A DNA stretch of 64,000 nt. It comes from Chlorokybus atmophyticus (Eukaryota > Streptophyta > Chlorokybophyceae > Chlorokybales > Chlorokybaceae). Each line of letters opens with the position of its first letter. Position 1 is the first letter of the stretch. The position numbers and the translations under genes were made by a program. The notes under the pieces are model-generated. The model saw only the letters and a program-made list of their open reading frames with translations, was not told where the DNA came from and ran no database searches. The stretch is from the NCBI GenBank assembly GCA_009103225.1, contig RHPI01003369.1, forward strand, positions 1,008,281 through 1,072,280, written 5' to 3'. Below, one piece after another: positions 1-10,541 of the stretch.

Positions 1-1058
1 CCCATTTACATGCTCGGCTAGGACATGTGGTGGGTTGCGACTATGCGCCTACGTCAGCAACGTAGGCGCAGCTACTAATTGCTGGGACAAAGTACAGACC
101 CTCAGCAGCAGCATGTGTCAAACTGTGTGCATTGGTTGCTATGTCGGCTGCGTGAAAATTCGTAGAGGTGATGAATACCAAGCACCGTCAGCCTGACCTC
201 TTCATAGAATTGGGATCTGCAGTTGTGAAAGCATTAAGGGAGAATGCAAACACCATCAATGACCTTCCAACAGTGCCAGCCCTTACATATGGAGCAAGTG
301 ATCGCCGATTGGTGTGGGATCCGCATGATTCTTTTGTGTTCAACTTTGTGAGTTATGGAAGTAGACAAATGTAGCAGGGTATTTGCTATAATGTGCAAAT
401 GGTACTACTTCACTTTATTACGCGCTGAGCTGGCCACTGATTCGTACACACCGGTGGAAGAGAGCTGATTGGCAATGTTGCAACGATTGACTGAGTCCGC
501 AGCTGGCACTTCAGTCCCATTCTAAGATGTCGTGATGATTCAAACATCTGACGTGGGCTTGTGCACACGGTCCTACAACAAATCAACACTGCCACATATT
601 GCCACAATCCCCAAAAAAACGGGCTCCACACCCACAGAGCAACATTGCAAGAGTGTAAAAGATGGGAGTGGTAGTCTCCCAGTGGATTCGTTTCTTGCGT
701 TTATCAACATATCGCTCACACTTCCTCATGACATTGTTATCTTATGGTGTGCTATGATTGCTCAAGGGTATAACAAGCAGCAGCTGTTGGGTGTGTTTTG
801 GCAAAAGCAGCTTCGTACCATTGAACGGTTCAATCAGGATATATATGCAGAGACTCACCCTGGACGTGCAATGGCTCGATCGTACCATAATAATGGTACG
901 ACGGAGTCAGTGAATGGCGGCCAAGTTTCCCGCCTCTGGCATGCAAGGGTAGCGGTGGCGGTGGCGATGGCGGCGGCGGCGGCGGCGGCGGGTGTGCGTG
1001 TTGCTGGATATGATGCAGGTTACATTGGCGACACCTGTGTCGACGTCAGTAGTGAGAT
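1..1058. other. No assignable gene; left flank of decayed transposon
   Basis: I see no gene that I can support here. A 206-codon open frame at 532-1152 owes its length to a GCG repeat (Ala run near 965-990) and has no recognisable domain. A 68-codon frame at 168-374 is also unrecognised. The stretch may be the 5' untranslated or terminal part of the transposon whose coding remains start at 1059, but I found no terminal inverted repeat by eye. Confidence 0.4.
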
Positions 1059-4000
1059 ATGGGAGTCATTTGTCCGTATTGCCACATGCGTGTTGCCACA
1101 CGCAGCTCGGTCTACATGCACATTGTTAGCAGCAGGGTGTGCAAGCAACTGAAGTTGTATGTCCGCCAGCGTCCATTACAGAACGATGCGGGTCATGTTG
1201 AATCGGGGAGTTCGATCCAGGATGCGCACATGCTTGATGCTGAAGGATTCCTCCAGGATACACACGCACAGCAGCAACAGGAGGAGGAGGAAGTGAACGA
1301 GGGCTTTCGATGTGTGCGTGTGCCTGAGAAACCTGTGGCACGCCAACATGGAAGTGGAGGCGTCCCTTCGCACGCGTCGGAATCCAGGTGGTATGGCTCG
1401 GAGCATGCTCTTGCAGTGGCATTCGTGCAGTGCAACAACGGCCAAGGCCTGTCGGCCTCCGACATGGGGCGGATCATCACGTGCATCCGAAATGCACACT
1501 TTCTGATGGAAGAGCTCCAATGGGAGATCGGTGTGCATGTGGCCAGCTACCTCCGGACCACAATTGCTTTCTCTTAGTTTGAGGTGTGTTCACGGTGTGC
1601 GGTGCATGTGCTTCAACCATCAGAGCCATGTCATATATGCACATGCGAGTGTGCTGCTGTACCAGAACTACGTGACGGCTGACCTGCGCAAGCCTTGAGA
1701 CCCTGAAGATCAGGAAATCAACGTCACATATATGCCGGCCAAGGTATGTAAAATGCAGTACCCAATGCAGTATCGCTGCAGTATCTATTCTGAGGCCAGC
1801 ATGCCTGTTAATGCTCTTGGTCGGAGCAGGTATGGCTCGCGCGGTTGTATAGCGATCCACATGCCGCCAATGGTTTCAATCTCCAATATAATGGTGACGA
1901 GCACAGCTTTGGCCATCCTTCCACGGGCGATTGGTGGAAGGATGTGGAGGTGGATTTGAGGAGAGAGGTGGGGGAAGCGTCCTACTTGGCGCCTGCCATT
2001 TTGTACAGTGACAAGACCACGCTGGACAGCGCGGGCAAGCGCTCTGGCTACCCTCTGATGGCATCACTTGCCAACTATAGTTGGGACATGTATGCTAGCA
2101 ACATGGGGGTTGTTATGATAGCGCTTCTGCCGGTGGTTCACGCAGTGGCCGGGCAGCTCACCTGGGCGCAGGGCAAAGAATTGTTCTCCATTCGAAAACG
2201 TAAGATTTTTCATGACGCTTTGAATGTAGTGTTAGGGGATGTGAAGCGGGCGAGTTAGGAAGGTCTGCAGCTCGTTGATTCGAATGGCATCGAGCGTCGT
2301 GTGTTTCCCGCGCTTGCCAACTACATCAGCGACTTGCAGGTAGTGGGCATGCATGGTTGTAACCGGATGCAGCCTGCCAGCAAACAGTGCATGGAGGATG
2401 TTGTCAGTAGAGCATCTGAGTTTGTCGTGTTGTAGGAGACTGCCACACTCGCACGCACTGTGTCGGGCAACCAAACACGACATCCTTGCGGAGTTTGTCT
2501 CATCACCAAATCAGATCTGTTGGAGATGGATGAAGACCGGGAATTAAGAACCGAGGCCTTCTACACACCAGCAATACATCAGCTGCGGGCGACCTGCATA
2601 GCGGTGTTTGGAATGCACGCCAGACTGCCAAGGCTTTCAAAGAGCAGCACTCCATGCGTGTCGAGGAGGTAATGGTGAATTTACTGGCATTCGTGAGGAT
2701 GAATGGCTTTCCATGAAACCAGGCAATATGGTTTGGCAACAGAATGCACTGTGGGGTTGGCGATAGTTGCGGGTGCCGGGAACTGACTGCTACTCTCATC
2801 TTGCCCCTGACGCAATGCATGTGCTGGGAGGCATTATTGACCATCTGCTTGCTGCTGTGTACGGCGCTGCGAAGGAACGAATGCGTCCATCCATGAGACA
2901 GAATCTGCAGGCCAGGCACGTCTTTGGTGTTGCTTTAATGTTGAACACAAAAGCTGACGACTCGTGCCCACAAGCAGATGTGCACTGGCTGAATGCATGC
3001 AAAGCGACTCTACGGGTTTCGCACTTCAAGGCACCCACAAGCACAGTAGATTTCTTCCTGTCCGACCACTCCTTTCAGGTGGTGGAGAACGTGGCGGTGC
3101 TGCAGCTGCTGCCGGTCCTTGCCGACAGTTTGCTGCCCGACAGTGAGGCCAACAATTTCTTCACCATTGCTGCCGCATCGCTTGTCCAGTGGAACAAGAA
3201 GTTGCTCAAGGCGCATGAACACATAAGGGAGACTCTGACCACAGCCGACAACGAGCTGGCTGCCTTTAAAGCTGCAGTGTTGCATCCGCTACTATCGTCA
3301 TATTATGCACAAAAATTAGGTTGGAAGATCGAGAAGATGCATCAGCTCACTCATTTTGGGCTGGTAATTGTCAGCAGTGGACACCCTAATTGGTTCAGCG
3401 CCAACCGCATGGAGCAGACGCACGCCCATAGTATCAAACGGTGGGTGCGTGGTGGCAACAACCGGGACTACCAGGCGCGTAACCTGAAGGCATGGAGCTG
3501 TGCGGAATACGTGAGAGAGGATGGCATGGTCGTGGATCCCGAGATGCGCTCGGTCATGGCGCAGGCACGGCAGCATTGCTGTAATATAACGGAGATAACG
3601 GACAAGTTGCTACGGATGGATGTGCTGACAAGGAGGGAGTCCAGCCCGTACTTCAGCGGATCTGCGCGTAGCCGTCAAGTCGCCCTGAAGACTCCACTCG
3701 CCGACAAGCTGCCTGCCACCCTGGACAGCTGGTTGAGGAGGGAACAACTGGAGGTGGCCGCCGGGTGGCGTGCTGTTCGCGTGGTGGAGGCGCAGCGGTG
3801 TACATGACATCAGGAGTCGGCATGGCGCGCGCAACTGAGATGTTTCATGGGCGGCCTTGGTTCTCTACACTTGAGTTGGAAGGTGATGAGGACGGTGTGA
3901 ACGTGACGTGGTGGTCTCGGGCACTTCTTTATTTGCGCGTGGTGGTGTGGGGTGGTAGCGGCGAGCGCGTGTGGCAAGAGGTCGTGCTTGTCCGCTGGTA

Positions 4001-4151
4001 CACGAAGCTGGATGTGACGAGCAACAAAAAGTGCATCGCTCTGGAATGGGAAAAGCGTCGAGGGGGTCCACATCTCGATGTCGTGACTCTGGACAGCGCC
4101 CGTGTACAAGAGGGCAAGTATTGGGTGAACGTTCACTGCACTGCCACGTGA
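1059..4151 (+). pseudogene. Decayed Plavaka/CACTA-like DNA transposase
   Basis: Remains of a cut-and-paste transposase of the Plavaka (CACTA-related, KDZ-like) type, split over several frames. In order: an N-terminal zinc finger at 1059-1140 (CPYC, then H and C; Plavaka proteins start this way); a block at 1845-2256 with the hallmark ILYSDKTTL and KRSGYP motifs; an in-frame TAG at 2256, after which the same frame continues with RRVFPALANYISDL to about 2430; a CGVC zinc-ligand block followed by RT at 2460-2560; the largest open piece, 2767-3807, with DAMHVLGG, KMHQLTHF and GHPNWFSANRMEQTH; and a shifted frame from about 3810 to 4151 with the C-terminal WW..LLYLRV and VRWY strands typical of the family. 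At least one stop and several frame changes make it inactive. Some breaks could be introns, but the TAG inside a conserved block cannot. Family call from motifs remembered, not from a search. Confidence 0.72.
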
Positions 4152-4507
4152 TACATGTACTTGTCTCACTACTCTGAGTTTGGAGCATATCAGTCAATTA
4201 GGCATTGTTAATCGTATGGTAAGACTTTTGCATGTGGACGTGTACAATACCGGGCAGCTGTCACTGCACAACTTTCACCACAATCGAATGTGCCATGCAA
4301 CATTCAACAATCAGTCCGCCGTGTGGCATTAATCATCAATACAGTGCACCACACTCAAGCCTCATGGTTCCATCACACAGGAGGGTAGTCACAGTGCATA
4401 TCCATGGTTTTAAGCATGAGACGCCCTATGCACTCCGCTATTGCGGGAGGAACTGCATTCGCTATGGTAACGGCCGAGGTCATCCATGGCACTCCCAGCG
4501 CTGTTTG

Positions 4508-5143
4508 TCAAGCAGCAATGCCGCCCGTGGTGCTTAAAAGGCCATAGACCGGGTACATTTGCTGTGGCGCGTTGGATGTCATGATTATCTTCTTCGCGCT
4601 AGCGGACAGGTGCGGCGATAGCAGTCCAACCGCCTTGCCCGCGTGCAAGCAGTGTGCTGGTGGGGTAGCTACCATTGGCTGTGTCTCAAGCAGACGGTGT
4701 CGGACACTTGATAGGCCAAATATCGTGCCACAAAGGGACAGATTGGGTCTGAATGAGGAAGCTGCTCCTGGCACATTCTCAATCATAAACTTGACCTGGC
4801 TTGCAAGCAGCAGATGTCGGACGAGCGGTATCATATCCTTGTGTCTCCAGGAAGTGCCATGTGACGCCCGTTGAGGTGCCGGGATAGCACCTGAATAGGC
4901 CTGGCATGGAAGACTGGCCCATATGAGCTCGTACTCGCTCAGCTCTCCTGCACTCAGGGTGCATACATCGCGGTGTATGAAGGGCAGCGGGTACTTAGAG
5001 GAGGGACTTATGTCCATCCCGGTCACGTCAAAGCCTGCATGATATCGACCGACACTGGCACCGCCATCGCCGCAAAATAGGTCGAGTGCCCTTGATCTGC
5101 GTATGCGTCCAAGCTTGTTGTCAAATGGCGTATATGTGGTCAA
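4508..5143 (-). CDS. Phage-type C5 cytosine DNA methyltransferase
   Basis: Encodes about 211 residues of an S-adenosylmethionine-dependent DNA cytosine-C5 methyltransferase. Motif I is ALDLFCGDGGASVGR followed by AGFDV and a MDISP strand; motif IV carries the catalytic cysteine in SLPCQAYS (the usual first Pro is Leu); motif VI is MIENVPGA; LCGTIFGL and VRHRLLET follow as in phage enzymes. The compact size, the spacing and the YPLPF segment resemble the short enzymes of tailed phages and large viruses rather than plant MET1/CMT proteins, which are much larger. The open frame starts with TTG, so it is probably the 3' part of a longer gene. The Tudor-like segment directly upstream on the same strand may be its N-terminal part. 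Key residues are intact over the whole frame, in contrast with the damaged neighbours. Likely acquired, either as transposon cargo or from a virus. Confidence 0.8.
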   Translation of the reverse strand: MTTYTPFDNKLGRIRRSRALDLFCGDGGASVGRYHAGFDVTGMDISPSSKYPLPFIHRDVCTLSAGELSEYELIWASLPCQAYSGAIPAPQRASHGTSWRHKDMIPLVRHLLLASQVKFMIENVPGAASSFRPNLSLCGTIFGLSSVRHRLLETQPMVATPPAHCLHAGKAVGLLSPHLSASAKKIIMTSNAPQQMYPVYGLLSTTGGIAA

Positions 5144-5161
5144 GGCTGGCCGTGGTGCTGG

Positions 5162-5580
5162 TCAGGGACTAAGAATAATGCAGTCCGGGCTTACTTTGCG
5201 ACTGACGTTCTCCCCTCTGGCGCGCAAAACATGGCGTGCCCCGTCAACTGATGTGTACGCAAATACGTTGTGCTTATTGAAGTTGATGGTTTGTGGTCGA
5301 TCACCGTCATCGAATACTATACGGTGCTGCCCTGCAAAGACACTTTCCATTGCACCATGCATATATGATCAGTATTCAATCTCGCACGCCACGAAGCGAT
5401 GCTGACTTGACGCTTGCTTGAATGATTCCACAACGCCCGCATACCCTTCCCCATCCAGCGGCCAATGCACCATGACACTCACACCAATCAGCTGCTCGCA
5501 TCCCAACTTAACTGCGTTCCGCAGCCGATGATGTGCNCTGTACAACGGTTGATGGTCTGCCTCCTCTACAGCGGCCCGGG
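5162..5580 (-). pseudogene. Tudor/PWWP-like beta-barrel segment, one stop
   Basis: In one minus frame the sequence reads a chromatin-reader-like fold: GVSVMVHWPLDGEGYAGVV, then QHRFVACEIEY, a stop (TGA, 5369-5371), then HRIVFDDGDRPQTINF. The pattern V.V.W.LD..Y.G.V followed by H.V.FDDGD is that of Tudor-like domains fused to DNA-modifying or transposon proteins. The frame stays open upstream through a position with an ambiguous base (N at 5537). It sits immediately 5' of the C5 methyltransferase and was probably fused to it, helping it bind chromatin. The stop could lie in a short intron, as the repeated HRFV/HRIV hints at an insertion. Fold assignment is by pattern only. Confidence 0.5.
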
Positions 5581-5597
5581 GATGGAAGTGCCCACAC

Positions 5598-6059
5598 TCA
5601 CACTGTGGAAGACTGCTCTGAATGCGACAACAGCTTCAACATGCATGAAATAAGCATACGCCCAACATACCATGCAGTGATACGTCGCGGTCCACTCTGC
5701 CAAATTTCCTCCACAGCATCCACCTGTCCACTCACCACATGTCCTAGTGTTGGCCATGTGAAGAAGCGCATGGGTTCCCCTCGCCACTCGAAGCATGGGT
5801 GCGAGCACAATTTGCACACGCACTGCACGCAATGGAAAAACTCGGAATCTTTGCACAACACTTGGCCGAGGCAGCAGCCAAACACGTCGACATTGTGTGT
5901 GGTATGATGCCAGCAAGCAGCACTAAAACCGTGGCACACTGTCTGCACTCGCTGGCATTCGGTCAAGTGTGCTCCCATTTGCTGCCTACGGCCATTGGCA
6001 CATACGTACGTATTGCATTGTGGGCACACCAAGCATGGGCCTAGATGAGGGGGATTCAA
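5598..6059 (-). CDS. Cys/His-rich protein segment upstream of methyltransferase
   Basis: An open frame of about 150 residues with clustered zinc-ligand candidates: CPQC near the start, then C..C and H pairs, then FHCVQCVCKLCSHPC, followed by a hydrophobic/aromatic region (MRFFTWPTLGHV, RRITAWYVGR). I do not recognise the family. Position and strand suggest it is the N-terminal part of the same gene or transposon cargo unit as the Tudor-like segment and the methyltransferase downstream. If so, the order would be zinc module, Tudor, C5-methyltransferase. The start is uncertain; MNPPHLGP at 6057-6059 is only the first Met of the frame. Confidence 0.35.
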   Translation of the reverse strand: MNPPHLGPCLVCPQCNTYVCANGRRQQMGAHLTECQRVQTVCHGFSAACWHHTTHNVDVFGCCLGQVLCKDSEFFHCVQCVCKLCSHPCFEWRGEPMRFFTWPTLGHVVSGQVDAVEEIWQSGPRRITAWYVGRMLISCMLKLLSHSEQSSTV

Positions 6060-6561
6060 CTGCTGCCGCCGACATCATGCAAAATAGGAATCGGCACGGC
6101 TGCCCACAAACTAAGCGAGACTTTATGGTATGAGCATCAATTTAAGGTTGCCAGCTTACGAACCTTAAATGGGTCAAACTTCAAGTGAAGCACGACTGTA
6201 CCATGGACGCTATTGCAAACCCATGCATGGTACTACATAAACATAAATGGTATCCCATGTATTAATGGTACTACAGTACAAGGATACTCGCATACTACCA
6301 CGATCGTAGGGTAATACTGTGCTGTCATTCCATGAAACCCAGAGCGCTGTCCGAGTTTGTTGCTGTCAACCACGCTCCGAACCAGCGAGGTATGCAAGCC
6401 ATGCACTGACTCATGCCCCGGGCAGTCATCATACACATGTATAGCCAATGCTTCTGACAACAGCAGATCTCGGGTGCACCATGCACCATGCTGCAACTAT
6501 ACATGTACCTACATGGTTTACAGGCAGCCAACACAAAACTACAATACATGCACAATTGTCA

Positions 6562-7874
6562 TCAAGGCGGGGGCCAAATCACCGCCGACACGTTGGCGTC
6601 TTGCATCAGGCGTGGCGACCAAAACGGGTGGGGTTGCTTGCAGAAGGGACACGTTTGTAAAATCTTTGATTTATTTGCCACGGTAATCTGACGTGCTATG
6701 ATGCAGACGTGGCACATCGCTTTCTTGCAACAGGGCGTCTCCCCATGCGCGGGGGGGGGGGGGGGCTCTTTAATGCGACAAATCAGCACACATGGTGCAC
6801 GCGGGTGCGCAAGCTGCCTCTGCCATCAAACTCTGTTATCACGTCGCAGGCGTAGCGACTCCCATATAATGGCGCAGCACAACGCTCCACTGCCTGCTCG
6901 ATCACCTGACGCCCATCCGCCGCCATACACCACCTGCTGGTCGTGGTGGTCTCGTCCAGCATGCGTTCATCTAGGCCCTCGACATGGCTGTCGTCACTCG
7001 TGTACTCCCCCGCATCGCCATTTTCTTCGAGCTGCCCCACAATCAGTGCGACATGCCGTGTGACATACAGCCACTGCCAGCCAAAGCATGCCAAGTATAA
7101 CTCGAATGGTTCTACTTGCCACCCAGCATGTTTGCTCAGGTACGGCACACATCTCGACCCGCATCAGTCGACATCGATAGGTACATCTGCTGCAGCAGGT
7201 CGAAGTTCTGCTCCGCGGATAGCTCTTACACATTGCCGGGTTGCTGCGGCAGCAACAACACCATCATATCGAGGACGGCGAGGGGCAACAACGTACTACG
7301 GATGGCCATATCGTGTATGGGTTCCAACCATGGCCAATCCCCGAAGGTCTGTTTAGACCGCACTCTCCTGATTTACTCCCACTTATTGCATACTTTCGTC
7401 ACCCACCTTGAGGCATGCCGCATGCGGTGATGCAGCGCGTCTTGGGCGTATTGTAGGGCGATCAACTCCTTTGCACTACGACTTAGCCCCTCAAGGCGTC
7501 TGCGCGTCGGTGCTTTGAGCTTAGGCAGCTCGTGCCGCACCGACAGTCTCGCTGGTCGATGCTGAGCAGCAACTTGACGCTGTAAACCCGCATGTGCCTA
7601 CTCAGGACACACAGTCAGCCCTAGTGAGGCTTCAAGGCGTTGTGCTTCTTCTAACGTTGTAACAAACGATGCCTCACCTTTCCTTCTTTGGTCCTGTCAG
7701 CGTCCCTTGTTCCAACAACCTTCTGCTTCTTTTGTCAACCTGCACATCCTGGCAGGCGCTCTCCGTGGCATTGTCACTCCGAGGAGGTAAGGCGTTATCT
7801 TGCTCCACAGCCTTGCGCTTGTTGGTTGCCTCCCGTTCCTCCACGACCTGATGTTGCTTCATGAGGTCGAGCAA
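6562..7874 (-). pseudogene. Broken RING-like reading frame
   Basis: A degenerate minus-strand coding region. From the 5' side: a Lys/Arg-rich piece at 7674-7874 (NKRKAVEQ, DKRSRR, possible nuclear localisation); a helical piece around 7300-7500 (SAKELIALQYAQDALHHR, then GDWPWLEPIHDMAIRS), which continues past in-frame stops; an acidic piece at 6783-7148 (EENGDAGEYTSDDSHVEG); and, across a G homopolymer at about 6751-6765 that breaks the frame, a Cys/His cluster CCKKAMCHVCIIA...TCPFCKQPHP (6562-6720) with the spacing of a RING finger. Intact, it could have been a ubiquitin ligase or similar regulator. Stops and the homopolymer shift indicate decay. It lies between the methyltransferase cluster and the OTU protease on the same strand. 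Confidence 0.4.
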
Positions 7875-8126
7875 GCCTTTGTCTTTCAGCGCAGCTTTCA
7901 GGACACCTCAATCAATCTCTTTACCAACAAGACAGGCTGGGATCAATGTGGCAAGCTTAAAGGGAGAGGGCGAGCTACAGCTGCTTTTTGATAAAGATGC
8001 CTCCGAATGGTCAAAGTGCCGTGGCAAGTGAGTCTCCATGGCAGGAAGGGAGGGTGCTGAATTGTTATTGCGAGCATGTGGCTGTGGTTGAGGGGAGGCA
8101 GGATGTGCAGAACACTTGGCTACTTC

Positions 8127-8999
8127 TTACCTAGCGCACAAAGGCGAGGCCTCAGGCGTTGGCGCAGCACTTCGGGTCACATCTGATGGTAGCGGGGAAT
8201 GGGCAACGCCATTCCGCCACTTTTCGATCAGGTCTGTTACCTCTGGTGGCACTTCATGCATAGGCCACGACCATTGTTCGGTGCTTGCAGGCTTGAGGAG
8301 CCAAAAGTGTGCTTCGGGCTCATCAGGAGCAGTGTTGCCCACCACTAGGACTGAGTTGGGGGCTTCTTTATTTCCAACCCAAACTGCGCTGCCGGGCCGT
8401 GGCACCCACTCCCCATGCTCGCGCTGAACGGTCACGCAGCCAATCGACAAGCCCAACTTGTTAGCAAACATGGTCATCTGCAGGTGCTCGACGTACACAT
8501 CTTTTCTCCGCACGATGTGTCGCACCTTGGCCATGGCTATGTCAATGTTGCAATTGACATCAGCCAACATCGTCGCAGGCAGTTTGTTGTAATACTGCGC
8601 CATCTCTCCCGCGGCACCAGTGGCTCTGCAGAAGTCTAGGATTCTGCTCGCCACGCCTGTATCGACAGCCTTGGCGGTGATTTTGCGGAGAGTGTCCCCC
8701 CTGCCGTCGTCGTCCATGGTGTCCAGCATGGCCCAAAATTTGCTCGAGATGGGGCACTTGTGATCATCCGAGACACTTTGCGCTATGGATGGCCTGGCGC
8801 GAAATACACAATGGTAGAAGCAATTACCATCCGTTGGCGCATTGAAGTGGTCCCATGAGGCGAGCTGGCCACCTAGCATGACTGATGGCTGTATACGGGT
8901 TGCGGCCAGCTCCTCTGATGACTCGCTGGCAGGTGGTGACCCCTGCTGCATGCGCATACAGCACTCAAAAAGTGTGTCCAACTGGATGGCAAGAGTCAC
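8127..8999 (-). CDS. OTU-type cysteine protease (deubiquitinase-like)
   Basis: A 290-codon open frame with the OTU signature: the catalytic Asp and Cys in TDGNCFYHCV (about residues 55-64), the central VYVEHLQMTMFANKLG helix (family pattern: WG...E...LA..L), and the catalytic His in HFWLLKP (about residue 230). OTU enzymes cleave ubiquitin chains; viral and transposon-encoded copies are common. The open frame begins with GTG, so the true N-terminus is probably upstream: a Pro/Ala-rich frame (8996-9352) precedes it in another frame. All three catalytic positions are present, so the domain itself may be functional even if the gene is not. It belongs to the accessory cluster containing the RING-like and methyltransferase frames, and it is more likely mobile-element cargo than a host housekeeping gene. 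Confidence 0.72.
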   Translation of the reverse strand: MTLAIQLDTLFECCMRMQQGSPPASESSEELAATRIQPSVMLGGQLASWDHFNAPTDGNCFYHCVFRARPSIAQSVSDDHKCPISSKFWAMLDTMDDDGRGDTLRKITAKAVDTGVASRILDFCRATGAAGEMAQYYNKLPATMLADVNCNIDIAMAKVRHIVRRKDVYVEHLQMTMFANKLGLSIGCVTVQREHGEWVPRPGSAVWVGNKEAPNSVLVVGNTAPDEPEAHFWLLKPASTEQWSWPMHEVPPEVTDLIEKWRNGVAHSPLPSDVTRSAAPTPEASPLCAR

Positions 9000-9741
9000 T
9001 GTGACTGATAAAGTACTTGAGTTTGGGGCAGACTGCCGGCTTCAACTTGCAGCGGGTGGGGTAAGGTAGGTGCAGAAGCCACATCGGTTGTTGCATTGTG
9101 CTTCGGTCTCGCCGGTGGCGGTAAGAAGGATTGTTGCCCCGCAATCACCGATGCTGCTCGTGGAGGAGATGGCAGTGCATGAAGGACCGGTGCCGCGGAA
9201 GGTGGTTGCGCTCTGGCTGCGAGGGGAGCAGGAGCGGCAAGTGACTTGTGCATGCAGCAAGGGGGGCTGTATATAGGACTCTGGATAAGATGGCTCACGA
9301 TGTTGCAAAGGACGAATATAAGCTTATGCAGTGCCTGACGCATTGTTACCAAGGCACGAGCATAAAAGACAGCGATTTACCTCAATGGCCCGTGGGCTGC
9401 ATGGAGCAGGGGAAGCCATGGGGGCTGACAAGGTGGTATTGGGTGCACTCTCCCCGCCACCCTCGATCGCAGACTCGTCACGGAGCTTGTGAGCCATAGG
9501 GCACATCATGCGCCATTGCCTCAATGAACATGTCGGGATTCAACAGGCTAACATGCATGTTAAACTGATGCCGCATTGCCGCTGCGCCCATCAGCAAGTG
9601 GGATTGAAGGACCAGTTGATGGGATTGAATCCAGGCTTGCACAGGAGCTCCAACATGACCTAGTGTATTGTGGTGCTGTCAACCAATCACATGTGGGTTG
9701 CCTGCATGCTTGCGACACTGCAATTGCAATATTCAACCGCG

Positions 9742-10541
9742 TCACATCATCATTAGTTGTTTGCTTCGAATAGTCACCTGCGGCATTGCCGGTTGATGCA
9801 CAAATGATTGCATGGACTGCGTCATTGCTGGTTGATGCACTACCGGTTGAATGCCGGACGAATGGCCACGCGCTCCTGCGCTCAAACCCAGCCTACTTCG
9901 TTTTGCACGCGCGCGCGACTTCGCACGCTCACGCACATCCTCAGGATGCCTACCTTTGCATGCTAGGCTAGCATGCAAAGGTAGGCATGCATTGGAGGTG
10001 CATGCAGTCAACATGCACAGTGAGATTGGCAACAACATACCACCACCCAGCTCTGTCCATCTGCTCTGGCTTTCGCAATGTCAGGTTGACTGTGGGGTGG
10101 GTATGGGTGAATAGTGGAGGCTTGCAGCCATGCTACATGTATCACATGGACTGCGCTAAAAAATAAATTGCTCTTGCAATGAAATGCATAGGACTGTTGA
10201 GCGTACCTCTGCATTCCTTTCTGCTTGTTCCCACAGCCGCAATTGGTCGCGCATGGTTTTGTCAAGGGGCTCCAAGAACTGCAGCTCATGATCCACTCCT
10301 TGTTGCAGAAAGCAAGCCACCAAGCAGCTCTCTGTGTGAAGGCCTTGGCATGAGTTTTCAGTTTTTCGCGGGTCTCATTATTACTAGTGATATATACCTT
10401 GACACACTGTGCTGTTAAGTTTAAGAGTGCACTTAAATCCACAGGTGCCACTTGAGAGCATTTGCTCAGTTGCAACACATTCATGTGCAACTTTCTCTTC
10501 TTATGTGACATGCCAACAAGCGCGAACTGCTGCCTAGTCAC
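9742..10541 (-). CDS. Unrecognised helical and VHQPAM-repeat coding remnant
   Basis: Minus-strand frames upstream of the OTU protease. One frame around 10200-10330 reads LQFLEPLDKTMRDQLRLWEQ and ends at a good donor (GAG/GTACGC, 10204-10209), so it looks like an exon. Another (9742-10038) carries a basic patch (RAKSRARAKRSRLG) and two copies of VHQPAM.Q, which come from an imperfect direct repeat at about 9785-9850. No domain is recognised. It may be the 5' part of the OTU gene. The frame is interrupted by a 43-bp palindrome (separate entry). Low confidence in exon boundaries. Confidence 0.3.
9946..9988. repeat. 43-bp near-perfect palindrome
   Basis: Two 21-base arms are exact reverse complements around a single central base (9967). 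Each arm contains TGCCTACCTTTGCATGCTAG or its complement. It could extrude as a cruciform, and it may mark a transposon end, an inverted duplication or an assembly fold-back. Confidence 0.9.

Noticed and set aside
532-1152. 206-codon plus ORF with an alanine run
   Set aside because: Length depends on a GCG repeat; no domain, overlaps the transposase zinc-finger frame.
9785-9850. Short direct repeat encoding VHQPAM units as a CRISPR-like or satellite array
   Set aside because: Only two imperfect copies; CRISPR does not apply to a eukaryotic nuclear genome.
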